Source of the DNA: Gammaproteobacteria bacterium HGW-Gammaproteobacteria-11
GTDB lineage: Bacteria > Pseudomonadota > Gammaproteobacteria > Pseudomonadales > Pseudomonadaceae
Length of the DNA stretch: 64,000 nt
Assembly (NCBI GenBank): GCA_002840055.1
Contig: PGZJ01000008.1
Span: 83,835-147,834, forward strand
Reading direction: 5' to 3'
Under the pieces are notes generated by a model. The model ran no database searches. It was not told where the DNA came from and saw nothing but the letters and a program-made list of their open reading frames with translations. The stretch's first letter is position 1; each line of letters opens with the position of its first letter. This document shows positions 1-8,669 of this stretch, piece by piece. The position numbers were made by a program, and so were the translations under genes.

Positions 1-791
1 GCACGCTGTTCGATCAGGTGCGGGCACGTGCTCAACTGGATGCCACCCGGGCGGTGATTCCGCAATTGAAGGCGGGTATCGGCGCAGAAATGCACCGCAT
101 CGGCGTACTGACCGGGCAGACGCCCACCGCGCTGGTGCCTCTGTTGCAGGTACCTGCGGAGCTGCCTGACAGCCGTCCGTCGATAGCGGCGGGTAGCCCG
201 GGTGACGTATTGCGCCGCCGCCCGGATATTCAGGCCGCCGAGCGTCGCCTGGCCGCGGCCAGCGCCCGTATTGGCGTGGCCAGTGCTGATCTGTTCCCGC
301 GTTTTACCCTGGACGGTCTGATAGGTTCGCTGGCCGGCAATGGCTCGGACCTGTTTACCGGCGGCGCCAGCACCGGACGTGTGGCACTGGGGATTGACTG
401 GAGCTTCCTCGACCGCGCCCAGGTGCAGGCGCGCATTGATGCAGCGGATGCCCAGTCCGCCGAACTGCTGGCTGACTACCGGCAGACAGTGCTGCTGGCC
501 CTGGAAGAGACTGAAACCTGGCTGCTGCGCTATCAGCAGTCGCAACAGCGTGCAGTCTTGCTGCAAAGCGCCACCGCCGCCGCCACCCAGGCGGTGGAAC
601 AGGCACGGGATCGTTATGAGCAGGGTTTTATCGGGTATTTCGAACTGCTGGCCGCCGAGCAGGAGCTCACTGCCATGCGTGACAGGCTGGTGCAGAGTGA
701 AACCGATGTGGTGCTGGCGATGGTCAATGTCTATCGGGCGCTGGCGGGAGCGCCTGGTACGGGGCAGAGCGCGATGTCAGTCATGTTCTGA
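1..791 (+). CDS. Outer-membrane efflux factor, OprM/NodT type (C-terminal part)
   Basis: The reading frame is open from the window edge, so the N-terminus lies upstream. The visible ~262 residues match the second half of an RND-type outer-membrane channel. This includes the PGDVLRRRPDIQAAERRLAAASARIGV-like region typical of the second OEP repeat (seen near 195-285), followed by long helical stretches and a final conserved 'VNVYRALAG'. Family knowledge: these lipoproteins form trimeric channels that accept substrates from inner-membrane pumps through periplasmic adaptors. The pump and adaptor genes would be expected upstream, outside the window. It ends 4 bp before the convergent NADAR gene. 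Specificity cannot be read from this fragment. Confidence 0.85.
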   Translation, partial: TLFDQVRARAQLDATRAVIPQLKAGIGAEMHRIGVLTGQTPTALVPLLQVPAELPDSRPSIAAGSPGDVLRRRPDIQAAERRLAAASARIGVASADLFPRFTLDGLIGSLAGNGSDLFTGGASTGRVALGIDWSFLDRAQVQARIDAADAQSAELLADYRQTVLLALEETETWLLRYQQSQQRAVLLQSATAAATQAVEQARDRYEQGFIGYFELLAAEQELTAMRDRLVQSETDVVLAMVNVYRALAGAPGTGQSAMSVMF

Positions 792-795
792 TGGG

Positions 796-1350
796 TTATA
801 TCCCGCTCCGCAGCTGATCTCGCACGCTCATCAGTGCAAAGCCCAACAGGTTCAGACCACGCCAGGTATAGGGATTCAGTGCCAGCGGGTCGTCGGCAGC
901 CAGGCCGATGCCCCATATCCGGTCGACCGGACTGGCTTCAACCAGAATGCGGTCGCCGGTGCTGAGCAGAAAGGCTTTCAGGTCGGCATTTTGCGAGAAC
1001 TTGGCCAGGTTCGCTGCAACGACAATATCAAATCGGTGCGCAAGCCAGAGTTCGTCATTGAAACCCTGCACATGACGGCCGAGTTTCTTGGCATCGCCAG
1101 GGGTGGTGGCAGCAAGAATCTGTTGTTTGCTTGCCTGGTCGCCAAACAGCGCGGCTTTGCCGGCCATCATGTAGTGCTCGGCGGTCGGATAGGTCTGGTT
1201 CTCCACCACGAAAGGGGATTCATACCACTGACTGAAGCACGAACTGGCAATGCCGGACTTCGGCTTCTGGTGGCCCCAGAAAAACAGATAGTCCACGGGG
1301 TGGCCGTGGTTCACATGGTTGATCAGGTCTGTTCTGTTGCTGATAGTCAA
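796..1350 (-). CDS. NADAR family protein (YbiA-like N-glycosidase)
   Basis: A 184-residue protein with the NADAR signatures: 'YLFFWGH' near residue 22, 'SQWYESPF' near 40, 'YPTAEHYMMAGKA' near 54 and a C-terminal 'NPYTWRGLNLLGFALMSVRD'. Family knowledge: YbiA-type NADAR proteins cleave the N-glycosidic bond of reactive riboflavin intermediates, and some NADAR proteins remove ADP-ribose from guanine. The first codon is TTG at 1350; a GTG at 1314 is an alternative, so the start is uncertain. It stands alone between an efflux gene and a signal peptidase, and no DarT-like ADP-ribosyltransferase is visible nearby. Family assignment is firm, but the substrate is inferred. Confidence 0.85.
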   Translation of the reverse strand: MTISNRTDLINHVNHGHPVDYLFFWGHQKPKSGIASSCFSQWYESPFVVENQTYPTAEHYMMAGKAALFGDQASKQQILAATTPGDAKKLGRHVQGFNDELWLAHRFDIVVAANLAKFSQNADLKAFLLSTGDRILVEASPVDRIWGIGLAADDPLALNPYTWRGLNLLGFALMSVRDQLRSGI

Positions 1351-1405
1351 AGCAGCACCACTCTATCGTTATAGGGGCCTGCGGCAGACCCTAAGTAGAT
1401 TGTTG

Positions 1406-2206
1406 TCAGTTAATGGCCATGCCAATGCGTTCGAGGTTTGTCGAGAACCACACGTAGGTCACCTTGCCGACTATATCTGCAGTGGGTACTGTTCCCCAGA
1501 AGCGGCTATCGTTGCTGTTGTCACGCCAGTCACCCAGTAGAAATACCTCATCTGCGGGAACCCGCCGCTCCGCCATGGTTATTGAATAATCTCGCTGTCG
1601 GCTTTGTGCCGGAACGGACAGCGCGGAAACAGGCTCGCCATTGCGCAGAACCTGGCCACCTTCTATGGAGACCCGGTCATTGCCGAGTGCAGCGACCCGT
1701 TTAACATAGGGTATTGAGCGATCTTCAGGGTAGAGAAAGACGATGACATCGCCAACCTGCGGTTGAGCATAACGGGTATTCACCGTGATGAAATCTCCAA
1801 CTTGTAGCGCTGTGTCCATTGATTGGCCAGGGATATGGTATGTCTCATAGCCAAGCATGCTGCCCCGAGCGCCAAACAACGCGTGCCCCAGCAAGGTAGT
1901 CACAATAAATATGCCAAGGTAGCCGTACCAGCGATTGTAAGGCCTCAATTGATATTCGTGCTGGCGCAGCGCGAGCCGTACGGCGCTGACAATGGCAAAC
2001 ATGTAGAAGGCAATCAGAAACAGCAGCAGGCCGACTAGGCCGTAGAAAGTGGAAAACAGCCCGGCAAACCCAACCAGTAGGGCCATACCGTAGGGCGTAC
2101 CCAACAGGAGCAGCCCTTTTCTGGCGTTGCCTGCATACACATGGCCAAGGCCTGGGGCGAGCAGTGACAAGGCCGCCGCCAACAGCGGGCTACGTTTTTT
2201 CAGCAT
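1406..2206 (-). CDS. Signal peptidase I (additional paralogue)
   Basis: About 266 residues. The N-terminal ~110 residues hold several hydrophobic segments, beginning with a 'PGLGHVYAGNARKG' motif region. They are followed by the S26 peptidase core: box B 'GQSMDTAL' with catalytic Ser near 129, box D 'YVKRVAALGNDRV' with general-base Lys near 169, and box E 'GDWRDNSNDSRFWG' near 226. It removes signal peptides from exported proteins at the outer face of the inner membrane. I chose ATG 2206, preceded by AAAGGAACG, over an upstream in-frame codon whose extra 24 residues look non-coding. The housekeeping lepB of pseudomonads normally sits with lepA and rnc, so this is probably a second copy. Its dedicated substrate is unknown. 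Confidence 0.85.
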   Translation of the reverse strand: MLKKRSPLLAAALSLLAPGLGHVYAGNARKGLLLLGTPYGMALLVGFAGLFSTFYGLVGLLLFLIAFYMFAIVSAVRLALRQHEYQLRPYNRWYGYLGIFIVTTLLGHALFGARGSMLGYETYHIPGQSMDTALQVGDFITVNTRYAQPQVGDVIVFLYPEDRSIPYVKRVAALGNDRVSIEGGQVLRNGEPVSALSVPAQSRQRDYSITMAERRVPADEVFLLGDWRDNSNDSRFWGTVPTADIVGKVTYVWFSTNLERIGMAIN

Positions 2207-2356
2207 GGTCGTGGCGTTCCTTTGCCGGTTAGCGTTTGCGTGCTGCTGTGGTTGTATCAATCTGCTTTGCCAGCACACGCAGACAGCTTAACAGATCGGC
2301 AGTTTGCCCCCTTATGGACTCATGCTTCCTGTGCCACTGCTGCTTTACTGACGCGC

Positions 2357-3700
2357 TTAAAGAGTATTTTTGTAGATCACGCCCTGTTTGATGATCAGCC
2401 GGAAGTTTTCCTCCGGATTGGCGATCAGCGACAGGTCTGCGGTCGGGTCGCCTTCAACCAGCAGCAGGTCGGCTATGGCACCTTGCTGAATAACCCCCAG
2501 TGGCGCAGGCAGTGGGTAACGCGGCCCGGCCAGGCTCATCAGGGCGCCGTTGTTGCCAGTGGCGATCTGCAGGACTTCGCCGGGGCTGTACCAGCGCTGC
2601 ATGGATACCAGCAGGGCATTCTGGTTCTCACCGAGATTGCCGGTGCCGAGCATGTCGGTGCCAAAGGCGACCTTGATCTTGTGCTTGCGCGCCAATTCAA
2701 AGGCCCGGTCGGTACCCTGCTGAACCATTTGCTGCTTGAGGCGGGCGGCACCGGTTTGGCGGTTGGACAGTTCATTGTCGATAAAGGGTTGCAGGCTCCA
2801 CCAGGCGTCCTTTTCTGCCATCAAGCGGACGGTATCCTCGTCCACCAGCTGACCATGTTCGATACTCCGTACCCCGGCTTCCAGGGCCATGGTCACGGCC
2901 CGCGAGGTGTAGGCATGCACGGCGACGTAGGTGCCCCAGTTTTCTGCAGCCAGCACCGCGGCACGCAATTCTTCAGGGGTATATTGGGTCACGTCCAGCG
3001 GGTCATACATCGACGATACCCCGCCACCGGCCATGAGTTTGATCTGCGTGGCACCGAGCATCAGTTGCTCACGTACCCGTTGCAATACCGCATCGGAGCC
3101 ATCGGCAATCGCCGTCACGCCGACCCGGTCGGTGTAATTCAGGGGGGCGTTGGCGGCCTGGGGGACTTCATGGGGTAAACGGAAATCGCCATGCCCACCG
3201 GTCTGGGACACCATGGCACCGGAGGGAAAAATCCGCGGCCCGACTACCAGACCTTCTTCAATGGCGCGGCGCAAACCGAAGGACGGCCCGCCCATATCCC
3301 GTACCGAGGTAAAGCCGCGCATCAATGTGGCATCGGCAACGCGGCCAGCGAGCAAGTGGATATAGGCAATATCGGCGGTCATGGCACTGACCGAGGTTGG
3401 GCTGGACAGGGTGGAGTGCCAGTGGGCGTCAATCAGCCCCGGCATCAGGGTGCGGCCGCCGCCATCGATGACCATCAGGTTGTCATCGGCTGCGGGGGTG
3501 ATAGCGGCGCGGCTGATCTGTTCTATCAGTCCGTTGCGCACCAGTACCTGCATCGGCGCGTTGCTGCGCTGGGCCGAGGTGCCGTCGAATACATAGACGT
3601 TCTGCAGCAGCATGTCCTGCGGCACAGGGCGTGCTGCCTGGCTGGCCAGGGGCAGCAGCAGGCTGGTACAGAGCATTAACAAGCTGGTCAGGCGCATCAT
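2357..3700 (-). CDS. Exported metal-dependent amidohydrolase
   Basis: 447 residues. A signal peptide (hydrophobic run ending 'PLASQAA' near residue 23) is followed by an amidohydrolase fold. Visible metal ligands include HxH at H93/H95 in 'GLIDAHWHS', a carboxylated-Lys candidate in 'IKLMAGGG', His in 'VAVHAYT' and 'SIEHG', and Asp in 'FGTDMLG'. It resembles the imidazolonepropionase/prolidase-like group of periplasmic hydrolases, often annotated as Xaa-Pro dipeptidase or aryldialkylphosphatase-like. The substrate is not deducible. Its ATG overlaps the stop of the upstream permease by 4 nt (ATGA), making it the last gene of the exporter operon. That suggests a linked function in processing what is transported. 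Confidence 0.8.
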   Translation of the reverse strand: MMRLTSLLMLCTSLLLPLASQAARPVPQDMLLQNVYVFDGTSAQRSNAPMQVLVRNGLIEQISRAAITPAADDNLMVIDGGGRTLMPGLIDAHWHSTLSSPTSVSAMTADIAYIHLLAGRVADATLMRGFTSVRDMGGPSFGLRRAIEEGLVVGPRIFPSGAMVSQTGGHGDFRLPHEVPQAANAPLNYTDRVGVTAIADGSDAVLQRVREQLMLGATQIKLMAGGGVSSMYDPLDVTQYTPEELRAAVLAAENWGTYVAVHAYTSRAVTMALEAGVRSIEHGQLVDEDTVRLMAEKDAWWSLQPFIDNELSNRQTGAARLKQQMVQQGTDRAFELARKHKIKVAFGTDMLGTGNLGENQNALLVSMQRWYSPGEVLQIATGNNGALMSLAGPRYPLPAPLGVIQQGAIADLLLVEGDPTADLSLIANPEENFRLIIKQGVIYKNTL

Positions 3701-4881
3701 GGTGAGACTCCCGAGGGGGCAGGGTGGTTGGGTGATTCTAGTCTGTGTTCGTGACGGGCGCGGTACGCCAGCCAGCCGCCATAGAACAGGCCAAGTCCCA
3801 GCAGCACGGCCATTTCCCGTCCGATCGCCGAGAGCGGCACACCCATCTGGTTGATCGACAGGAAGCCCTGGATACCGGCCTTGGCCGGGATCAGCAGGCT
3901 TATCCAGTCCAGCCAGGCTGGCAGGTTGTTGGCCGGCCAGGCGAAGCCGGCGGTAAAGACGATCGGTAGCGAAGTCAGCAGGACAATCACAGTGGGTAGC
4001 TCCGGGCGCGGCAGCAGGTAGCCGAGCCAGAGTGCAAACAGGGTACTGCTGAGAAAGAACAGGCTGCTGAACAGCAGCAGACTTGCAGGGGTGGCGACAT
4101 GCGGTACGCCATAGAGCTGGAAGAAAAAGCCGAAATACAGCATGGCAAACAGCAGATAGATCAGCACAAAGTTGACTAGCCGCAGCAGCAGGGCCTGGGC
4201 CAAAGGCGGTGCAGGACGACCCAGCCGGCGGCGAGCGCGATCCTTGATGGTGATGCTGCCAGCGGCGATCAGCAATGTCTGGTGCAGAATCAGCACGAAG
4301 ACCGCCGGGACAATGTAATTGATATACCCCCCGGTCGGGTTGAAGGCGGGCTTGGTGATCAGGCGCATGGGCATGACCTGACCGGGAATGCGCGCCGGGT
4401 TTTCACCCTTGAGCAGGCTCATGATGATCTGGCTTTCCGCTGACAGGGTCATGGCGGCCGTCATCAGGCCTTCGACCACATTGCCGTAGATCAGAAAATA
4501 GCTGGCATCACCGGCAAAGGACAGGCTGGTCGGCCGACCCAGATACACATCGCGCTCGAAGCCGGCGGGGACGATCATCAGGCCGTGTACCTCGCCGTTG
4601 GCCAGGAGCTGTTCGGCCTCCGCCATGCTGGCAGGTTGTGCGGCCACTCGAACCTGCGGGGTGGCGTCGGTCATGCGGATCAGGTGGCGAGCCATTGCGC
4701 TGCGGTCCTGATCCAGCACGGCAATGGCCTGTTCGCCCGGTACATTGCGTTGATAGGGCAGGGGGTAGAGCACTGCATAGAACAGAATGCCGCCAGCCAG
4801 CACCAGCAGCACGGCGCGGTCGGTAAAGATATGCGCCAGTTCAATCTGCCAGGTGTGCCAGAGGTTTTTCCACAGGCTCAT
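3697..4881 (-). CDS. ABC-2 type transporter permease (second of pair)
   Basis: 394 residues from ATG 4881. The architecture is that of ABC2_membrane_3 proteins: one N-terminal membrane helix ('AVLLVLAGGILFYAVLYPL', ~20-40), a large periplasmic domain with 'AIAVLDQDRSAMARHLIRM' and 'GEVHGLMIVPAGFERDV', then five to six helices in the C-terminal half. Relatives are YbhS/YbhR and YhhJ. It would form the inner-membrane channel together with the neighbouring permease. The start overlaps the stop of that gene by 4 nt, and its own stop overlaps the amidohydrolase start. The open frame continues upstream of 4881, but that part is a shadow of the previous gene. Confidence 0.85.
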   Translation of the reverse strand: MSLWKNLWHTWQIELAHIFTDRAVLLVLAGGILFYAVLYPLPYQRNVPGEQAIAVLDQDRSAMARHLIRMTDATPQVRVAAQPASMAEAEQLLANGEVHGLMIVPAGFERDVYLGRPTSLSFAGDASYFLIYGNVVEGLMTAAMTLSAESQIIMSLLKGENPARIPGQVMPMRLITKPAFNPTGGYINYIVPAVFVLILHQTLLIAAGSITIKDRARRRLGRPAPPLAQALLLRLVNFVLIYLLFAMLYFGFFFQLYGVPHVATPASLLLFSSLFFLSSTLFALWLGYLLPRPELPTVIVLLTSLPIVFTAGFAWPANNLPAWLDWISLLIPAKAGIQGFLSINQMGVPLSAIGREMAVLLGLGLFYGGWLAYRARHEHRLESPNHPAPSGVSP

Positions 4882-6026
4882 GGTGTCACCTGCTCGGCCG
4901 GATTCGCGATGATGCGTGTGGGCAGACTGTGAATGGCCAGTGGCAGGGGTAACAGGAACAGCAACAGTATCAGCAGGGGCGGCAGCAGCACGGCCAGGCC
5001 GGCAGCATGATCGGCCACCGCGACCTGCAGCTCCATATAGTGGGTGGAGGGCATCAGCCCGCCCCAGACCCAGGCCAGGGCATTCATGTCCCCACGCGGA
5101 AAGGTGATGCCCATAAAGGCAAAGGCCGGCGCCAGATAGGCGGCGCAGACGCTCAGGGCGCGTACGGTGTTCGGCAATAGGGCCAGAATCAGGGTGGCCA
5201 TGCTTTGTACGGCCAGGACCATCAGGGCCATACCGCAGACCAGCCAGAGCACATTGCCGGCTGGCACCCAGCCGAGCCAGAACTGAAACAGGGCGAGCAT
5301 CACCAGCCCCTGCAGCCAGAGCAGCAGAAACAGGGGGGCAAGCAACTGGTAGCAGGCGCGGCAGCGCTGGCTGAAACCGGCTGGCAAGGGCGCTTGCTGC
5401 AGCCGCCAGGCCAACAGCAACACGGTGCTGACGACGATCAGGATCTGCCATGCCGCCGGTGCAATCGAGGTGACCAGAAAACGCGCATAACTCATTCCCG
5501 GGTTATACAGCGAGGTGATCTGTGGACGCAGTGGCGCGGCACCAGCCAGGGCTTGCGGCAGACTCTGACCTTGACCTAGGCGCAGCGCAACACCGCGTTC
5601 GGCGGCAAAATTGAAGCTGGTCTGGCTTAGTGCCGAGGCGATAAATTTGCCTGCCAGCAGGTACTGACTGTTATAGAAAGCGGTCACCTCGGGACTGGTG
5701 CCCCTGAGCAGATCCCGGCTGAAATCAGGGGGGATGATCAACAGCGCCAGCACCTCGCCGTGTTTCAGCGCCTCTGAACCTTCATGGGCTGAGGGGTAGG
5801 GGTAGCGCAGGTCGAGGGCTGGGTGGGCGTTCAGTTCGCGCTGCAGGGCGCGGCCCTCGGCACTGTGATCCAGGTCGACCACACCCACCGGCAGAGACTG
5901 GGGCGAGCCGGTAACAAACACGGCGATAAACAGCAGGGTCACCAGCGGCGGTAGCCACAGGGTCAGTGCCAGTATCCAGGGCTGCTGGCGCAGGCCATGC
6001 CAACCGCTGAGCCTTGATGCTGTCAT
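4878..6026 (-). CDS. ABC-2 type transporter permease (first of pair)
   Basis: 382 residues. It shares the layout of its neighbour: an N-terminal helix ('WLPPLVTLLFIAVFVTG', ~24-40), a periplasmic domain starting 'PVGVVDLDHSAEGRALQREL', then a cluster of hydrophobic segments to the C-terminus. Family knowledge: such paired permeases work with an adaptor, a TolC-like channel and an ATP-binding protein in drug or lipid export. It lies 20 nt after the HlyD-like gene and overlaps the second permease by 4 nt. No ATP-binding subunit gene occurs in this operon, and no nucleotide-binding domain is fused to it. Confidence 0.85.
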   Translation of the reverse strand: MTASRLSGWHGLRQQPWILALTLWLPPLVTLLFIAVFVTGSPQSLPVGVVDLDHSAEGRALQRELNAHPALDLRYPYPSAHEGSEALKHGEVLALLIIPPDFSRDLLRGTSPEVTAFYNSQYLLAGKFIASALSQTSFNFAAERGVALRLGQGQSLPQALAGAAPLRPQITSLYNPGMSYARFLVTSIAPAAWQILIVVSTVLLLAWRLQQAPLPAGFSQRCRACYQLLAPLFLLLWLQGLVMLALFQFWLGWVPAGNVLWLVCGMALMVLAVQSMATLILALLPNTVRALSVCAAYLAPAFAFMGITFPRGDMNALAWVWGGLMPSTHYMELQVAVADHAAGLAVLLPPLLILLLFLLPLPLAIHSLPTRIIANPAEQVTP

Positions 6027-6046
6027 GGGCTCGTCCCTTCAGCCGT

Positions 6047-7024
6047 TCATGGCTGCAGTTCCAGCAGGACACTCATGCCCGCTCGCAGTCCGGGTACAGG
6101 CTCCAGCGGCTGCATTTCGACCTCAAAGGTGCGCATGTCAAAGCCGCGTCCGGGCACGGTTGCCCGCCAGGTGGCAAAGTCGCCCAGTACCGCGACATGG
6201 CTGACACGAAAGCGCACCTGTCTATTCAGCGCGGGAACCTGCAGATCGAACTCTGCGCCCTCCGGTACGCGCTCAAGGAAGTCTTCACGGACGTTGAACA
6301 GTGCCCAGGCGTCATTCAGGTCGGTCAGCATCACCACCGGAAAGCCCTGGGGTACCAGTTCGCCGGGACTCAGCAGTACATTGCTGACGACACCGCCATG
6401 GTGGGCGTGGGCCAGGGTGTCATCCAGCAGTTCGGCTACTTCATTGCGCAGGCTGGTGGTCGCCGCTTCACCGGCGCGGCTGGCGGTGCGCGCCTCGTCG
6501 CGTGGGCCGGTCTCGGCCAGTTGCAGAATCTCGGCGGCGGTGACCCGGGTTTTCTGCGCAATTTGCCAGAAGGTATAGGCTTCATCCAGTCGTTGGCGGG
6601 CGACGACGCCCTGCTCCGCCAGGGAGCGTACCCGGTCGTAGGTAGTGCGGGCGAGCGCTTCGGCGGCCTGGGCCTTTTCAAACTCGCTGCGGGCGGCGGC
6701 AATCTTTTCATCACGAGTGCCGCCTTCAACGGCCTGGGCGAGCGACCGGCTGATGGTGTCCAGCGCCTCGATCTGGGTCAGCTTGGCCTCCAGCTCCGGA
6801 CTGTCGATACGAAACAGCAGCTCATCGGCCGTGACCACGCTGCCACGCCTGACATGCACCTCGGCCAGGCGGCCGGGGATCTTGGACGACACCATGTACT
6901 GGCGTGCCTCGATCTGACCTTGCAGCTGAATCGGTGGCGAACTGTAGGACCGCCAGAACACCAGACTGATGGCGACAATGATGGCCGCCAGTACCGGCAA
7001 CAGGATAAGCGTGCGTTTGCTCAC
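6047..7024 (-). CDS. HlyD-family periplasmic adaptor (membrane fusion protein)
   Basis: 325 residues. It has one N-terminal anchor helix (residues ~5-25), a split lipoyl/biotinyl-like domain ('GQIEARQYMVSSKIPGRLAEV', then 'GVVSNVLLSPGELVPQGFPVV'), an intervening alpha-hairpin rich in Ala, Glu and Arg (~75-195), and a beta-barrel end. This is the YbhG/EmrA-like adaptor layout that links inner-membrane transporters to a TolC channel. Its start overlaps the stop of the TolC-like gene by 4 nt, and the first permease follows after 20 nt, so the four transport genes should be co-translated. Confidence 0.88.
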   Translation of the reverse strand: MSKRTLILLPVLAAIIVAISLVFWRSYSSPPIQLQGQIEARQYMVSSKIPGRLAEVHVRRGSVVTADELLFRIDSPELEAKLTQIEALDTISRSLAQAVEGGTRDEKIAAARSEFEKAQAAEALARTTYDRVRSLAEQGVVARQRLDEAYTFWQIAQKTRVTAAEILQLAETGPRDEARTASRAGEAATTSLRNEVAELLDDTLAHAHHGGVVSNVLLSPGELVPQGFPVVMLTDLNDAWALFNVREDFLERVPEGAEFDLQVPALNRQVRFRVSHVAVLGDFATWRATVPGRGFDMRTFEVEMQPLEPVPGLRAGMSVLLELQP

Positions 7025-8451
7025 GGGATGGCTTCCCCTTGATCGAGATAGACAAAGAGCTGTTCGGATTGTCCCGAGAGACTCAGTACCTGTGCCAGTG
7101 ACAGGACGAAACGAAAGGCGGCTGCGTCGCGGCGCGTCCGCGTGGCAGACAGGAAGGTCTGGGCATCGATGACATCCAGCGCCCGCCCCAGGCCTTCGCT
7201 GAAGGCCAATTCCTGAAGACGCAGTGTTTCTTCAGCCAGCGCCTGGGTGCTGGCCAGATCACGGTATTCAATCAGGGCGTGGCGGGCATGTCGGTATTGC
7301 TGGTCGAACAGCAGCTCCAGCTTGCGCCGGGAGGCTTGTTGCAGATAGCCGATCTCATCCACCGTGCTTTGCGCTGCCTGGATTTTGCCGCGCGGACCGT
7401 CGCGGTCGACCAGTGGCATGCGAACCCCCACGCCGAGTAACCAGTCCGGACTCAGGTCACTGGCCAGCGAGTCGTTCTCGTACAGGTTATAGCTGCCGAA
7501 CATGAACACATTGGGTTGATAGAGACCGCGGCTGGCGCGGGTGACGCTCTCTGCCTGAGCGCGTTTGGTGGCCAGCAATTGCAGGCCTGGATGGTTGTTC
7601 AGGCCCGCCTGCAGCTCGGACTGCACCGGCAGTTGGTCCAGGATAAACAAGGGTGAGCCGGGCTGGGGCCCCTGTTGGGTATCTGACAATGAGTCGGCGG
7701 CGAAATGCACCATGGAAGCCAACGCATCACGCGCGCCGTCGCGCTGGTCGCGCAGAGCGGCTGTGGTAATACGCGCCTTGTCATAGGCGGCCTGAGCCGC
7801 CAGACGTTCTACCCGGGCAATCTGGAACTGATCTTCCATAGCCTGTGCCGAGGCAAAATGCCGGGACAAGGTCTGTTCTGCCTGCTGCTGGGTAATCAGC
7901 GCCCGCTCAGCCATCACCAGGCCGTAGTAGACCTCGACCAATGCGAGAAAACGGGCATGGCGAATATCCTCCATCAACAGTTCGGCTTCGCGGTCACCCA
8001 GTTGCAACAGCTCACGCGCGGTGGTGATTTTGCCACCGGTGTACAAGGGCCAGAACAGGGCCAGCGAGCTGCGTGATACATCCCGGCCGGTCACTGGCGT
8101 GCGGAACGCGTCGCGGCCACCGAGGGCATCAATCAGCAACTGCCCCAGAATACTCTCGGCGGCGCTGCTCAGCGGATTCAGGGCCAGCGCATCCAGCTCG
8201 ACCGGACTGTCCAGGCGGGTATAGGAGCCCAGCAGGTCGATCTGGGGCAATAGCAGGCTGGTACTGTTCGACAGCAAGGCGGCAGCGCGTTGTTGTGCCG
8301 CCTGACCGGCGGCGAGGTTGTCATCCAGCTCCAGCACCCTTTGCCAAGCGTCTGCGAGGGTCAGTTGCGGACTGTCGGCGTGGCTGCTGGCTGAGCCAAG
8401 TGCAGTAACGGACACACCTATGATTGCAAGGGCGATACGCACAGGCTTCAA
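7021..8451 (-). CDS. TolC-family outer-membrane channel protein
   Basis: 476 residues with a signal peptide ending around 'GSASSHA' (~26), then two OEP repeats with long helical stretches ('LTLADAWQRVLELDDNLAAGQAAQQRA...' and 'LQLLATKRAQAESVTRASRGLYQPNV'). It is the first gene of a five-gene minus-strand operon (TolC, HlyD, two permeases, amidohydrolase) joined by 4-nt overlaps at three junctions. It should provide the outer-membrane exit duct. Any promoter must lie in the 8452-8669 gap, where I see no confident -35/-10 pair. Confidence 0.87.
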   Translation of the reverse strand: MKPVRIALAIIGVSVTALGSASSHADSPQLTLADAWQRVLELDDNLAAGQAAQQRAAALLSNSTSLLLPQIDLLGSYTRLDSPVELDALALNPLSSAAESILGQLLIDALGGRDAFRTPVTGRDVSRSSLALFWPLYTGGKITTARELLQLGDREAELLMEDIRHARFLALVEVYYGLVMAERALITQQQAEQTLSRHFASAQAMEDQFQIARVERLAAQAAYDKARITTAALRDQRDGARDALASMVHFAADSLSDTQQGPQPGSPLFILDQLPVQSELQAGLNNHPGLQLLATKRAQAESVTRASRGLYQPNVFMFGSYNLYENDSLASDLSPDWLLGVGVRMPLVDRDGPRGKIQAAQSTVDEIGYLQQASRRKLELLFDQQYRHARHALIEYRDLASTQALAEETLRLQELAFSEGLGRALDVIDAQTFLSATRTRRDAAAFRFVLSLAQVLSLSGQSEQLFVYLDQGEAIP

Positions 8452-8669
8452 TTTGCTGCTCCATAGCCGGTTGTTGTCTTATCTGCAGGCACGTGTGGGG
8501 CTGGGCATGCAATGACCGTATTTGAAACCAAACCTTAGCAAATCTTTTTTTCACATCGCACTGAAATGGCTGTGCCGAAACAAGCCGCTACAGTTTTATG
8601 GCGAAAAGGCGGAAGAACGACGCACTATCCAGACTGATTGATAAGTGCAAAAAGGCAACGCTGGCAGCC

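Noticed and set aside
4882..5451. Upstream extension of the second permease
   Set aside because: It overlaps the first permease in another frame and is Arg/Pro/Ala-rich nonsense; the family start is ATG 4881.
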